In this document: positions 54,686 through 63,894 of the stretch, in pieces
How the letters are laid out: every line of letters starts with the position of its first letter
Position numbering within the stretch: position 1 is the first letter of the stretch
Source: CAZDVK01 sp964508915
GTDB lineage: Bacteria > Pseudomonadota > Alphaproteobacteria > Paracaedibacterales > CAIULA01
Direction of reading: 5' to 3'
DNA: 64,000 nt
NCBI GenBank assembly: GCA_964508915.1
Contig: CAZDVK010000006.1
Span: 14,964 to 78,963 of the forward strand
The notes under the pieces: generated by a model
Database searches by the model: none
Told to the model about the DNA's origin: nothing
The model's input: the letters and a program-made list of their open reading frames with translations, nothing else
Made by a program: the position numbers and the translations under genes

Positions 54686-55824
54686 AACCAGCTTCTTTTT
54701 CAAGACGTGACACAAGCCTGATGGGGCGTTGGTGGTGGACGGTGGACCGCTGGTGTCTGAGCGCCATTTTAATGATTATGCTTGTTGGTGTATTGCTCAG
54801 CTTTGCAGCCAGCCCACCCGTTGCAGAACGCCTGAATCTGGGTACGTTCTTTTTTGTGAAACGCCACATTATTATGCTGCCACCGGCCATACTGATTATG
54901 CTTGGTATTTCCATGGCTACACCCCATCAAATTCGCCGTATTGCCTTTTTCGTTTACCTAATAGGCATTGTATTACTGGTTGTTACCCTATTCACAGGCA
55001 CCGAAATAAAGGGGGCCAAGCGTTGGGTTAGCATTGGGGGTACCTCCATTCAGGCATCGGAATTTATTAAGCCCGCTTTTGCTATTCTTGTGGCTTGGAT
55101 GCTGGCTGAAAAATACCGCGACTATCATTTTCCAGGCTTTGTTATTTCCATTACTTTCTTGGGCATCCTTGTACTGCTTTTGCTATTACAACCAGACTTA
55201 GGCATGACTGTTGTGGTAATTTTCACCTGGGCCAGTCAATTGTTTATTGCCGGCATGCCTATTTTATGGATTATTATTGTGGCCATAACAGGCTTATCGG
55301 GCCTATTTGGTGCTTATTTCTTATTTCCCCATGTCGCACGTCGTATTGATCAATTTATTAACCCACAATCGGGTGACCCGCGGCACGATTTGTATCAGGT
55401 TAATCAATCGCTTGAGGCATTCATGAGCGGTGGCCTTTTGGGTAAAGGTCCCGGTGAAGGCGTTGTTAAAAGAAACGTACCAGACGCCCACGCAGACTTT
55501 GTTTTTGCTGTGGCTGGTGAAGAATTCGGCCTTATTTTATGCTTGGTACTTGTTGGCCTTTTTGCTTTTGTGGTGATTCGGTCCCTGTTACGTGTTATGA
55601 ATGATTCTAGCTTATTTATTATTATGGGAACCGCTGGCATAGCCCTTCAGTTCGCCCTTCAGGCCTTTATTAATATGGCGTCTGCCCTTCACCTTATTCC
55701 AACCAAAGGTATGACCATGCCTTTTATTAGCTATGGTGGGTCTTCGTTAATTGCCCTTGGGATTGCTATGGGTATGTTACTGGGTCTAACCCGAAAACGT
55801 CACGGCGTTACGGAGGTTTTATAG
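54682..55824 (+). CDS. ftsW: peptidoglycan glycosyltransferase FtsW (SEDS)
   Basis: 380 aa with ten membrane helices and SEDS motifs: KGAKRWVSIGGTSIQASEFIK (split as KGAKRWVSIGG and IQASEFIKPAF, about 111-130), QPDLGMTVVV, GLLGKGPGEGVVKRNVPDAH (about 252-271) and the catalytic-loop DFVFAVAGEEFG, ending in FISYGGSSLIALGIAMGML. Located between murD and murG, so FtsW rather than RodA. It polymerises lipid II at the septum together with FtsI. Confidence 0.95.
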   Translation: MKPASFSRRDTSLMGRWWWTVDRWCLSAILMIMLVGVLLSFAASPPVAERLNLGTFFFVKRHIIMLPPAILIMLGISMATPHQIRRIAFFVYLIGIVLLVVTLFTGTEIKGAKRWVSIGGTSIQASEFIKPAFAILVAWMLAEKYRDYHFPGFVISITFLGILVLLLLLQPDLGMTVVVIFTWASQLFIAGMPILWIIIVAITGLSGLFGAYFLFPHVARRIDQFINPQSGDPRHDLYQVNQSLEAFMSGGLLGKGPGEGVVKRNVPDAHADFVFAVAGEEFGLILCLVLVGLFAFVVIRSLLRVMNDSSLFIIMGTAGIALQFALQAFINMASALHLIPTKGMTMPFISYGGSSLIALGIAMGMLLGLTRKRHGVTEVL

Positions 55825-56954
55825 TGTCACACCGAAAACCCCTTTATGTTTTAGCCAGTGGAGGTACCGGTGGGCACGTATTCCCAGCCATTAGTTTAGC
55901 CAAAAAATTATACGGATCCCAACGACATGTCTACTTGTTTGTGGATGATCGGGGGAAAAATTTTCCAAAAACTGACTGTTTTGATGGTGTTGTTACCTTA
56001 AAACTTCATAAAGGATCCGGGTTTTTGAACCGTTTTCTCTTGTATTTCAGTGTATTTCTTCAAACTATGCGATGTTGTTTCATTTATCGAAAGCTGAAAC
56101 CAACAGCGGTTATTGGTTTTGGTGGCTACCCCAGTGTTCCACCTGTTTGGGCTGCACAAATCATGGGCATTCCAACCGTTATTCATGAACAAAACGCTGT
56201 CCTTGGAAAGGCCAATCGATTCTTAGCCAAACGGGCTTACCGGGTTGCGACATCTTTCCCAAAAACACGTTTTCTAGTACAAGATTCTTATCATACAGGC
56301 AACCCAGTGCGGCCTGAAATTTTATCCCTTCATTCCCAAAGCTATACCCCCCCATCCGATAATGCGCCTTTTGTTTTGCTTATTTTTGGGGGAAGCCAAG
56401 GCAGCGCCATTTTTTCAGAGGTTGTGCCAAAGGCCCTAACATCTTTGCCCCTTGATTTTCAAAGGCGCCTTAAGGTTTATCAGCAATGCCGCCCCGAATA
56501 TATGTGTCACACGAAAAATTTATATCGTGAATCTTTTATAGATGTGACGTTGGAACCATTTTTTGACAATATGGATACCATTTATCAACAGGCCCATTTA
56601 ATTTTATGTCGGTCAGGTGCTTCAACAGTGGCAGAACTGGCAGTGGCTGGAAAACCGGCCATTTTGGTTCCTTACGCAGCATCAAAAGAAGGCGACCAAA
56701 AAGCCAACGCCGAATGGTATGTCAGTTCAGATGGTGCCTGGATGATTGAAGAATCAAAATTTACCCTTGAAAATTTACAAAAACACCTCACATTACTTAT
56801 GCAGGACCCAGCTCAACTTGAAAAAAGGGCAAAAATTATGCAAGAATTAGCGGTTCCTGACGCCAGTGAAAATTTGGCCCACGTTGTTACACAGGTGGTC
56901 GGTGATGTGTTCATGGATAAAAATGATAAAACACCGCCCATTCTTAAAAAATAG
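55824..56954 (+). CDS. murG: UDP-GlcNAc:lipid I N-acetylglucosaminyltransferase MurG
   Basis: 376-aa GT-B enzyme that makes lipid II from lipid I on the inner membrane face. Glycine-rich GGTGGHVFPAI (about 12-22), IGFGGYPSVPPVWAA (about 91-105), VIHEQNAVLGKANR (about 114-127) and the donor-site region LILCRSGASTVAEL followed by GKPAILVPYA. Starts with GTG sharing one base with the ftsW TAG. Length is slightly above E. coli MurG. Confidence 0.95.
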   Translation: MSHRKPLYVLASGGTGGHVFPAISLAKKLYGSQRHVYLFVDDRGKNFPKTDCFDGVVTLKLHKGSGFLNRFLLYFSVFLQTMRCCFIYRKLKPTAVIGFGGYPSVPPVWAAQIMGIPTVIHEQNAVLGKANRFLAKRAYRVATSFPKTRFLVQDSYHTGNPVRPEILSLHSQSYTPPSDNAPFVLLIFGGSQGSAIFSEVVPKALTSLPLDFQRRLKVYQQCRPEYMCHTKNLYRESFIDVTLEPFFDNMDTIYQQAHLILCRSGASTVAELAVAGKPAILVPYAASKEGDQKANAEWYVSSDGAWMIEESKFTLENLQKHLTLLMQDPAQLEKRAKIMQELAVPDASENLAHVVTQVVGDVFMDKNDKTPPILKK

Positions 56955-56965
56955 AAAGGTTTACC

Positions 56966-58447
56966 ATGCGCATTAACCCCCAAACAGTTCAAAACCTACA
57001 TTTTGTTGGGATTGGTGGTATTGGCATGAGCGGTATTGCCGAAGTGTTGCATAACCTAGGTTATCAAGTAACTGGGTCTGACATTGCCGAAAATAACAAT
57101 ACCAATCGCCTTCAAAAAATGGGCATTCAAATTTATATAGGCCATAAAGCTGAAAATGCATCAAACGCACAAGTGGTGGTTGTATCATCAGCTGTTAATG
57201 AATCAAACCCCGAAGTCATTTATGCCAAGGAAAAACGTATTCCCGTTATCCAGCGTGCAGAAATGCTGGCTGAACTGATGCGATTAAAGCATTCTATTGC
57301 CATATCAGGGACCCATGGGAAAACCACAACCACATCCTTAGCAGCAGCTTTATTAGATGCGGCTGGCCTTGACCCAACAGTTGTCAACGGGGGTATTTTA
57401 AATGCCTATAATACCAATGCACGCTTAGGGTCTGGCCCGTGGAGTGTTGTGGAAGCTGATGAATCTGATGGCAGTTTTATGAAACTGCCCGCCACGTTGG
57501 TTGTTGTGACGAATATTGACCCAGAACACATGGAATTTTACGGAAATTTAGAAACCCTAAAGGCTTCGTTCCTAAAATTTATCCAAAATGTTCCTTTTTA
57601 TGGTCTAGCCATTTGTTGCATTGACCACCCCATTGTTGCTGAACTTGTGGACAAAATTGATAACCGCCGTTTGGTAACCTATGGTTTTTCAGAAAATGCC
57701 ATGATACGGGCTGTGAACGTTCGTTTAACACAAGATGGCAGCACCTTTGATGTAGAAGTGGCAAGCGAAACACCCACAGCTATTTTTGGCCAGGCAGATT
57801 CTATACATGTTTTGCCAAAACGCATTAAAGATATTTATCTACCGATGGTAGGCCAACACAATGTTCAAAACGCACTGTCTATTGTAGCCATTGCCCTAGA
57901 ATTAGGCCTCAGCGAAGATGTTTTGAAAAAAGCCCTTGGCACCTTTAAAGGGGTTAAACGTCGATTTACACGCATTGGTGAATCGAATGGGATTACAATT
58001 ATTGATGATTACGCCCACCACCCCGTTGAAATTCAAACGGTTCTAAAAGCAGCCAAACAAGCGACCCAAGGCAAAATTGTGGCTGTTGTGCAACCGCACC
58101 GCTATACACGTGTGCGCGATTTATTTAATGATTTTTCCACCTGTTGGGAAGGCGCCGATACCATTGTGATGGCCCCCATTTATTCAGCTGGTGAACAAGC
58201 CATTGATGGAATTTCATCAAACGCCCTTGCTGAAGCTATTCGTCAACACACCAAAGTACCTGTTTATGAAATTCAAGAACAGCGGGAGCTGCCCTACCTT
58301 ATTAGCCGCCTGGCCAAGCCCGGTGACATGGCTGTTTGTATGGGGGCCGGTAGTATTACCTATTGGGCTGCCACGTTGCCTGCACAACTAGATTCCGTTT
58401 CATTTCATAAAATAGACGAAGATGTGAACACCCAAATGGCTTCGTGA
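56966..58447 (+). CDS. murC: UDP-N-acetylmuramate--L-alanine ligase
   Basis: 493-aa Mur ligase adding L-Ala to UDP-MurNAc. N-terminal UDP-binding HFVGIGGIGMSGIAEVL (about 12-28), ATP site GTHGKTTT at 115-122, EADESDGSF, DDYAHHP (about 348-354) and C-terminal QPHRYTR. GAAAGG precedes the ATG 11 bases after murG. Reverses the E. coli enzymatic order only in gene position (murG-murC). murB, ddl and ftsQ do not follow, so the dcw cluster ends here. Confidence 0.95.
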   Translation: MRINPQTVQNLHFVGIGGIGMSGIAEVLHNLGYQVTGSDIAENNNTNRLQKMGIQIYIGHKAENASNAQVVVVSSAVNESNPEVIYAKEKRIPVIQRAEMLAELMRLKHSIAISGTHGKTTTTSLAAALLDAAGLDPTVVNGGILNAYNTNARLGSGPWSVVEADESDGSFMKLPATLVVVTNIDPEHMEFYGNLETLKASFLKFIQNVPFYGLAICCIDHPIVAELVDKIDNRRLVTYGFSENAMIRAVNVRLTQDGSTFDVEVASETPTAIFGQADSIHVLPKRIKDIYLPMVGQHNVQNALSIVAIALELGLSEDVLKKALGTFKGVKRRFTRIGESNGITIIDDYAHHPVEIQTVLKAAKQATQGKIVAVVQPHRYTRVRDLFNDFSTCWEGADTIVMAPIYSAGEQAIDGISSNALAEAIRQHTKVPVYEIQEQRELPYLISRLAKPGDMAVCMGAGSITYWAATLPAQLDSVSFHKIDEDVNTQMAS

Positions 58448-58457
58448 CGGTGTTTTA

Positions 58458-58483
58458 TAGATCCCCGTTTTCACGGGGACGAC
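58458..58483. repeat. single GC-rich palindromic repeat
   Basis: TAGATCCCCG...CGGGGACGAC reads on the minus strand as GTCGTCCCCG...CGGGGATCTA, the same frame as the left unit of the element at 7400-7420. Located 10 bases after murC; the hairpin lacks a good T-run, though it could help stop transcription. Confidence 0.6.
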
Positions 58484-58538
58484 ATTCTTTTTGAAGCATC
58501 TTGATACTTAAATTTAGCTGTCGCTGAGTTAAAGCTGG

Positions 58539-58862
58539 TTATTCGGTTGCTGAAGGGGCAGCAAGGGCACCGCGTCGAACAGCAAAAAATTGTGAAATTA
58601 CCTCAAAAAACCTATTCGGATCACTTCTAGCTTCCTCTAGTTGAGGCACTAGGTCATTAGCGGAATCTGCCTCCCATGAACCTTCACCCATAAAAAGCTG
58701 CCATGCATTTGTAACAATTCGCTCTATATTCTCATGTTGTTTTGCCTTTTGCATTCTCGGCATCTCTTGCTCTAAAGGTTCGTCGCCTTCCCCTGCCTCC
58801 ATAGCAAAAGTGCAAGAGGCTGTTAATATACAAATAACTAAGGAACTTAAAGATTTTTTCAT
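58539..58862 (-). CDS. small exported protein, unknown function
   Basis: 107 aa with a clear signal peptide MKKSLSSLVICILTASCTFA (cleavage after TFA). The mature 85 residues are acidic and helical (EQEMPRMQKAKQHENIERIV), with no cysteines left after cleavage. No family is recognised. Overlaps the upstream exported protein gene (58859) by 4 bases and is therefore co-translated with it and, further upstream, with sdhD. Confidence 0.6.
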   Translation of the reverse strand: MKKSLSSLVICILTASCTFAMEAGEGDEPLEQEMPRMQKAKQHENIERIVTNAWQLFMGEGSWEADSANDLVPQLEEARSDPNRFFEVISQFFAVRRGALAAPSATE

Positions 58863-59194
58863 GATTCATCCCCTTCTTTCCAGTTTAAAATTGCCTCCAC
58901 AGCCTGCTGACATTTTTCAGGATTTTTTTCTTTTAAGCTATCTAAACACGTCCTCACCAGTTGTTTAAAAAAGTCCTGGTTTTCTAAACGTTCATCAGCT
59001 GACATTTTTCTAAATCTTAGTTTTTTTCCACCACTTATTCTCACAAAAACAAAACTATCTTGCTGTGAATTCTGCCCACGATGCAGGGTTGGTAAAAAAG
59101 GGCTTCCATAAGAAGCATCCCAGCAATCTAAACAGTCCATTGCCATAACAGGGCTAAAAACTAAAAGTAAAAAAAGAAGAAAAATTGCTTTCAT
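58859..59194 (-). CDS. small exported protein, unknown function
   Basis: 111 aa with signal peptide MKAIFLLFLLLVFSPVMA and a mature part containing CLDCW near its N-terminus and two more cysteines (VRTCLDSL, EKCQQAV), so possibly disulphide-bonded in the periplasm. The frame is open farther upstream, but the ATG at 59194 has AAAGG and overlaps the sdhD stop (ATGA). No family is recognised. It occupies the place where sdhA usually follows sdhD. Confidence 0.6.
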   Translation of the reverse strand: MKAIFLLFLLLVFSPVMAMDCLDCWDASYGSPFLPTLHRGQNSQQDSFVFVRISGGKKLRFRKMSADERLENQDFFKQLVRTCLDSLKEKNPEKCQQAVEAILNWKEGDES

Positions 59195-59517
59195 AAAAAT
59201 ACCTTTCCAATTGCTAAAACTAAGGCACATGCCCACAAAAACGTAACATACCAAATGAATGACACCCAAAATCGGCGACGCTTTAATGTGTGTATATAAT
59301 CTTCGAAAATAACCTGAAGCCCTAACCCTCCATGGTATAAAGCTGCCAGCAAAAAAATAACTATGCAGCTAGCCACTACAGGGTCACGAAGTTTGGCTGT
59401 TATTTCAGGCAACAAAGCATGGCGATTTAAAAATAAAAAGCCAAGGGTTACTGGAACAGCCCACAGCAAAATAAAGGCTGAATAGCGCTGATGGTCCCAA
59501 AAACGACTTGCTTTCAT
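59191..59517 (-). CDS. sdhD: succinate dehydrogenase membrane anchor subunit
   Basis: 108 aa with three membrane helices. The second helix/loop contains LYHGGLGLQVIFEDYIH (about 60-76), the SdhD pattern with heme-ligand His and the Asp-Tyr of the quinone site, and the start W-D-H-Q-R-Y-S-A-F matches alphaproteobacterial SdhD. With SdhC it anchors SdhAB and binds heme b and ubiquinone. Four bases separate it from sdhC. Confidence 0.9.
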   Translation of the reverse strand: MKASRFWDHQRYSAFILLWAVPVTLGFLFLNRHALLPEITAKLRDPVVASCIVIFLLAALYHGGLGLQVIFEDYIHTLKRRRFWVSFIWYVTFLWACALVLAIGKVFL

Positions 59518-59521
59518 AATT

Positions 59522-59926
59522 TTACCTCCAGCAATAAAATAGGCCGCCTGTCACAACAGCGGAAAAGATGATAACAAACCACCCCGTTCTAGCCACAGTA
59601 TTGAGATTAAAGCCATAGCCATGGTCCCATGCTAAATGACGCACACCATTAGCCCAGTGATAAATGGCACAAAAAACAATTACCCAGCAAAAAAACTGAC
59701 CAATAGGGTGATTAAGTAAGCCAATGTACATCACATAAAATGTTTGAAAGGGTTCACGTTCAACAAATGCCGTCAGGAAAAGCCATTTGATCAGGCCACC
59801 TGCCCCAACAAACAGCCCAACACCTGTCAGACGATGCAAAATAGACAAAACAGACGTGATTTGAAACTTATAAATTTGCAAATGGGGCGATAAAGGCTTG
59901 CTGACAGATGCAGGGGGGTGACTCAT
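59522..59926 (-). CDS. sdhC: succinate dehydrogenase cytochrome b556 subunit
   Basis: 134 aa with three membrane helices. KPLSPHLQIYKFQITSVLSI (about 10-29) and LHRLTGVGL carry the SP-x-L-x-I-Y and SIxHRxTG signature, and HWANGVRHLAWDHGYG (about 91-106) has the heme His and the NGxRHLxWD motif. First gene of the sdhC-sdhD run; sdhA and sdhB are not in the window. Confidence 0.93.
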   Translation of the reverse strand: MSHPPASVSKPLSPHLQIYKFQITSVLSILHRLTGVGLFVGAGGLIKWLFLTAFVEREPFQTFYVMYIGLLNHPIGQFFCWVIVFCAIYHWANGVRHLAWDHGYGFNLNTVARTGWFVIIFSAVVTGGLFYCWR

Positions 59927-60016
59927 ATGAAATTTTAATAAAACTTTACCATAGTTAAGCTTAAAAATGTTTCACAAAAACGTCAAGATTTTGCCAAGAT
60001 TAACTGATAAAAAAAT

Positions 60017-60056
60017 GGAACTGACGCCTAAATTTAAAAAATCAGGTATCAATTCC
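60017..60056. repeat. palindromic repeat related to 43569-43607
   Basis: GGAACTGACGCCT (60017-60029) is inverted at 60043-60056 with a few mismatches. Internal sequence CCTAAATTT...TCAGGTATCA is shared with the element at 43569-43607. Lies in the 301-bp gap 59927-60227, which otherwise holds only AT-rich DNA and the repeat at 60098-60182. Confidence 0.55.
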
Positions 60057-60097
60057 AAAAGCATGACACAACCACCATAAAATAATTTCACGTTTTG

Positions 60098-60182
60098 TTG
60101 TCCCCGCGCAGGCGAGGATCCAAAAAAAACAAAACTAATTGATTTTCAATTTTTTATGGATTCCCACCTGCGCGGGGACAAC
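60098..60182. repeat. inverted pair of GC-rich palindromic repeats
   Basis: Left unit TTGTCCCCGCGCAGGCGAGG (60098-60117) continuing ATCCA and right unit TGGATTCCCACCTGCGCGGG (60157-60176) continuing GACAAC are inverted copies differing at few positions, separated by about 34 AT-rich bases. Each unit also has its own internal palindrome around GCGC. Same family and same paired arrangement as 7400-7490. Confidence 0.7.
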
Positions 60183-60227
60183 TTTCTTTTATTCTTTGTA
60201 ACAATATTATAGGGTTCAGTTGTCTTT

Positions 60228-61079
60228 TTATTCCTTCGGGGCAGATGCAGCCGCAAGCTGAGCCTGCAAATAAGCAATCTGCGCTTTCAAGTCATCATTT
60301 TCTGCTTTTAAAGCATCAACCCTGCCCATACGTAAATAATGCTTTGTAGCACCATAAGCACTAAAAACTTTACGTGCTGCTTCTTGAGCAATAGCTCGTC
60401 TACGTTCTCGAATTTGCCCGGGCACTTCAAATGGGTGAAGGGTACCTTTTTTACCAACACGCACGTAATCATCTGGGTTTGCCCCCATTTCCACTAACTC
60501 CGCAGCTGAATATCTGGCAGCAGCACCTAAATCACCTGCTTCGTCTGCACGCACAAAATGACCATCTTTACGGGCCATTTCATGGTAACGTGATGCCCAT
60601 TCTCTTAAACGTGGATCAACGGGGCGGCGGGGTGCAATTCTAGCCAAAACCTGATTAGCAGTTTCCCCTGCTGCTGCACGCGGATCTATGGCGCGTACCT
60701 CCACAATCGGCCCTGCGGATTCTAAAGCCGCCTTTAAATCACTAACATTACCCGAGAAATTATTTAAAAGTGGACTGTAAACCCCCTTCAAAGAATTTCT
60801 AACACGGTCAGCATCATGTCCTCTAGAATCTGGGTCACTTTTGGTTGATAAAAATCTACGCAACGTCTCAGTATTAAAGACTAATTGGTGGCCAGCACCA
60901 TAAACATTAAAATCTTCCCTGGGTGCTGCAGCTCTAAGATCTACTGGTGTACTTCTTCCATCTCTTGTTGCTTCCTCATATTCTAAACAAAAATTTCCGC
61001 CGCTACTGCAGGCAAAAGAACTAACAATACAAGCAGCTGAAACTATCAAAGCCAGGGTTGCTTTTTTAAATGAAATCAT
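60228..61079 (-). CDS. exported coiled-coil protein, unknown function
   Basis: 283 aa. Signal peptide (ISFKKATLALIVSAACIVSSFA) followed by CSSGG. The residues before the Cys are not a good lipobox, so lipidation is doubtful. The middle is Arg/Ala-rich and polar (VEVRAIDPRAAAGETA, RRPVDPRLREWASRYHEM). The C-terminus is a leucine-zipper-like coiled coil (VDALKAENDDLKAQIAYLQA). AAGGAGAG precedes the ATG at 61079; an upstream TTG/ATG extension lacks such a site. Higher GC than neighbouring unknown genes. No family is recognised. Confidence 0.65.
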   Translation of the reverse strand: MISFKKATLALIVSAACIVSSFACSSGGNFCLEYEEATRDGRSTPVDLRAAAPREDFNVYGAGHQLVFNTETLRRFLSTKSDPDSRGHDADRVRNSLKGVYSPLLNNFSGNVSDLKAALESAGPIVEVRAIDPRAAAGETANQVLARIAPRRPVDPRLREWASRYHEMARKDGHFVRADEAGDLGAAARYSAAELVEMGANPDDYVRVGKKGTLHPFEVPGQIRERRRAIAQEAARKVFSAYGATKHYLRMGRVDALKAENDDLKAQIAYLQAQLAAASAPKE

Positions 61080-61175
61080 TTTTCTCTCCTTGAAAAAAAT
61101 ATGGCTAAAACAATTGTTATTTCTTAAAAAATAATTAATTGACAATATAATGGCAAAAAAAACTTTATCAACACC

Positions 61176-63773
61176 TTAAATAAGCGTTTTCATTTTGTCG
61201 TATTCTTGTTGTTTTTGTTTATACAACATCTCATCATCGGCCCACTGCTCTGGTTTAGCATTTTTGTAGGCTTCGTTTTGAAGCTTTTTGGTTAAATGAT
61301 CTATTTCTTTCGCTAAAGTTTGCGCTTTCTGATTTAATAATTTTAATGCTTCTTGCATATCAATCACGTCGCCCAAATGCAGATTTAATGTAATATGACC
61401 AACCACCACAGGAATGATGCCATTTTCTTTGCCGGAAGGTGGTGTTACTGTTTCCCCGAACCGTCCCAAATGCGCCATCCAATTTTGATGGGTTGAAAAT
61501 AAGCCTGCATCACCACTGATGGAAACAGGCACCCGCAAAGACGGCGGCACACCCAACAACCCACGAATAGATCGTGCCTCGTGCACCAACTGCAAACATG
61601 TTTCAACGCCCGATGTATCTTTAGGGTTCCACAAAAATTTTGGCCAGGCTGATGTGGCTAAAGGAACTGACGCCGCAGGGTAAAATTCCCCCCATAATTT
61701 TTCTGTGACAAGGGGCATAAAGGGGTGGGCCACTTTTAAAAATGTCACCAAGGCCCAAGCAGCTGTTTGCTGCGTTTCAACCTTAGTGGCATTATCCGCT
61801 AATTGAGGTTTCAAGCATTCCACGTATATGTCGCAAAATGTGCCCCACAGATACTGGTAAATGGTTTGGGCTGCCAAATCAAACCGATAAGCTTCCAGTA
61901 AATCATAAACCGTTTTGGAAAGCTTAACCGTTTCAGCAACCATCCATTGATTCAAGGGGTGTTGAACTGCTTCAGGTTTAAAGCCAGCGTCAAACTGACA
62001 TTCGTTCATTTCCAAAAATCGGGCCGCATTCCATAATTTTGTCATGAAATTGCGGTACCCTTCCACGCGGGATTCACCCAATTTCACGTCCCGCCCCGGG
62101 GCTGCTAAGCTTGCCAATGTAAACCGCAACGCATCGGCACCATATTTATCCATCAAATACAAGGGGTCAATAATGTTACCCTTGGACTTTGACATTTTCT
62201 GGCCTTTTTCGTCCCGCACCAGGGCATGCATATAAACGGTTTTAAAAGGCACTTCGCCTGTAAAGTGAATGCCCATCATCATCATGCGGGCCACCCAAAA
62301 GAAAATAATGTCAAAGCCAGTAATTAATACATCTGTTGGGTAATAGCGTTTTAATTCTGCCGTTTCATCGGGCCAACCCAACGTACTAAACGGCCATAGG
62401 GCCGATGAAAACCAGGTATCCAAAACATCATCATCGCGTTTTAAATCAACGGGTTTTCCAAAATGTTTTTCAGCCTGTTTCTGGGCTTCATCTTCTGTTT
62501 CAGCCACAAAAATGCTGTTATCAGGGCCGTACCATGCCGGTATTTGATGCCCCCACCAAATTTGGCGGGAAATACACCAGGGCTGAATATTGCGCAACCA
62601 TTCATAATAAGTGGCCGTCCACTGTTCGGGTACAAATTTGGTTTGGCCATCTTCGACGGCTTTCAAAGCAGGTTCAGCCAAAACTTTGGCATCCACAAAC
62701 CATTGGTCTGTTAAATAAGGTTGCACCTCTACGTTGGACCGTTCTGTGAATGGTACCAAATGCATATAAGGATCCACCTTGACCAATAGCCCTTGTTCTT
62801 CTAGGGCAGCCACAACTTTTTTGCGTGCTTCTTGAACGGTTAGTCCCTGAAATTCTGCTGGCACAGCATCATTTAAAAGGCCCTCTGGGGTTAAAATATT
62901 GATAGGCGTTAGGTGGTGCCGTTCGCCTATCGCAAAGTCATTAAAATCATGACCTGGGGTAATTTTTACAGCGCCCGTGCCTTTTTCAGGGTCACAGTAC
63001 GTATCACCAATAATGGGCAACAAGCGATTCATCAGGGGCAATTGCACCCGCTTGCCAAGGTGGCTCATGTATCGTTCGTCTTCCGGGTGAACGGCCACAG
63101 CAACGTCTCCAAATAAGGTTTCAGGACGGGTTGTAGCTATGGTAATGCCTTCTGTTTTTGACCCTTCGAAGGGGTAGAAAATATGGTAGAAGTTTCCTTT
63201 AACTTCTTGGCTTACCACTTCCACGTCTGAAATAGCTGTTTTAAAATGCGTATCCCAATTGACAAGGCGCTTAGCCCGATAAATTAACCCCTGCTGATGA
63301 AGTGCCACGAATACTTTATTCACGGCTTTCGATAAACCATCATCCATGGTGAATCGTGACCGGTTCCAGTCAGGCGAAATGCCCAAGCGGCGCTGCTGGT
63401 GCACAATAGTGTTGCCCGATTCTTCCTTCCACGCCCATACCTTTTTCAAAAATTCGGCACGCCCCAATTCTTGTCGGCTCATACCTTGACTTGCCAATTG
63501 ACGTTCCACCACCATTTGGGTAGCAATACCCGCATGGTCAGTTCCTGGCTGCCACAAAACATCAAATTCACATAAACGCTTAAAACGAATCAAAATATCC
63601 TGCAACGTATACGTTAAGGCGTGCCCTAAGTGAAGGCTTCCGGTCACGTTGGGCGGTGGCATCATAATGGTATAAGGTGTTTTAGTGGATGCAACATCAC
63701 AACCAAACGTTCCTTCTGTTTTTTCGTATAATGCTGTTTCGAATTCTTTGGGGGTATAGGTTTTTTCAAGCAT
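61176..63773 (-). CDS. valS: valine--tRNA ligase
   Basis: 865-aa class I aminoacyl-tRNA synthetase. HIGH-type motif PNVTGSLHLGH at 41-51, editing (CP1) domain with TTRPETLFGDVAVAVHPED (about 215-233), KMSKS in KGQKMSKSKGN (about 528-538), anticodon-binding helices, and a C-terminal coiled-coil tRNA-binding arm (about 800-865, LLNQKAQTLAKEIDHLTKKL). Somewhat shorter than E. coli ValS (951 aa) but normal for alphaproteobacteria. It charges tRNA-Val and hydrolyses Thr-tRNA-Val. Confidence 0.97.
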   Translation of the reverse strand: MLEKTYTPKEFETALYEKTEGTFGCDVASTKTPYTIMMPPPNVTGSLHLGHALTYTLQDILIRFKRLCEFDVLWQPGTDHAGIATQMVVERQLASQGMSRQELGRAEFLKKVWAWKEESGNTIVHQQRRLGISPDWNRSRFTMDDGLSKAVNKVFVALHQQGLIYRAKRLVNWDTHFKTAISDVEVVSQEVKGNFYHIFYPFEGSKTEGITIATTRPETLFGDVAVAVHPEDERYMSHLGKRVQLPLMNRLLPIIGDTYCDPEKGTGAVKITPGHDFNDFAIGERHHLTPINILTPEGLLNDAVPAEFQGLTVQEARKKVVAALEEQGLLVKVDPYMHLVPFTERSNVEVQPYLTDQWFVDAKVLAEPALKAVEDGQTKFVPEQWTATYYEWLRNIQPWCISRQIWWGHQIPAWYGPDNSIFVAETEDEAQKQAEKHFGKPVDLKRDDDVLDTWFSSALWPFSTLGWPDETAELKRYYPTDVLITGFDIIFFWVARMMMMGIHFTGEVPFKTVYMHALVRDEKGQKMSKSKGNIIDPLYLMDKYGADALRFTLASLAAPGRDVKLGESRVEGYRNFMTKLWNAARFLEMNECQFDAGFKPEAVQHPLNQWMVAETVKLSKTVYDLLEAYRFDLAAQTIYQYLWGTFCDIYVECLKPQLADNATKVETQQTAAWALVTFLKVAHPFMPLVTEKLWGEFYPAASVPLATSAWPKFLWNPKDTSGVETCLQLVHEARSIRGLLGVPPSLRVPVSISGDAGLFSTHQNWMAHLGRFGETVTPPSGKENGIIPVVVGHITLNLHLGDVIDMQEALKLLNQKAQTLAKEIDHLTKKLQNEAYKNAKPEQWADDEMLYKQKQQEYDKMKTLI

Positions 63774-63894
63774 GACTTTTAATGTGACTTATTTTTTATG
63801 TAACAAAACTAACTGAAAAGGGCGGTTAAAAACAATTTGTTTCTGTGTACAGCAGAAAATTCTTGTCTTTCAAAAAGCCTGTTTAAATATAGTG

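Noticed and set aside
60098..60182. Possible CRISPR repeats
   Set aside because: Only two inverted, not direct, copies with a single AT-rich spacer; fits palindromic intergenic repeats. No cas genes are present.
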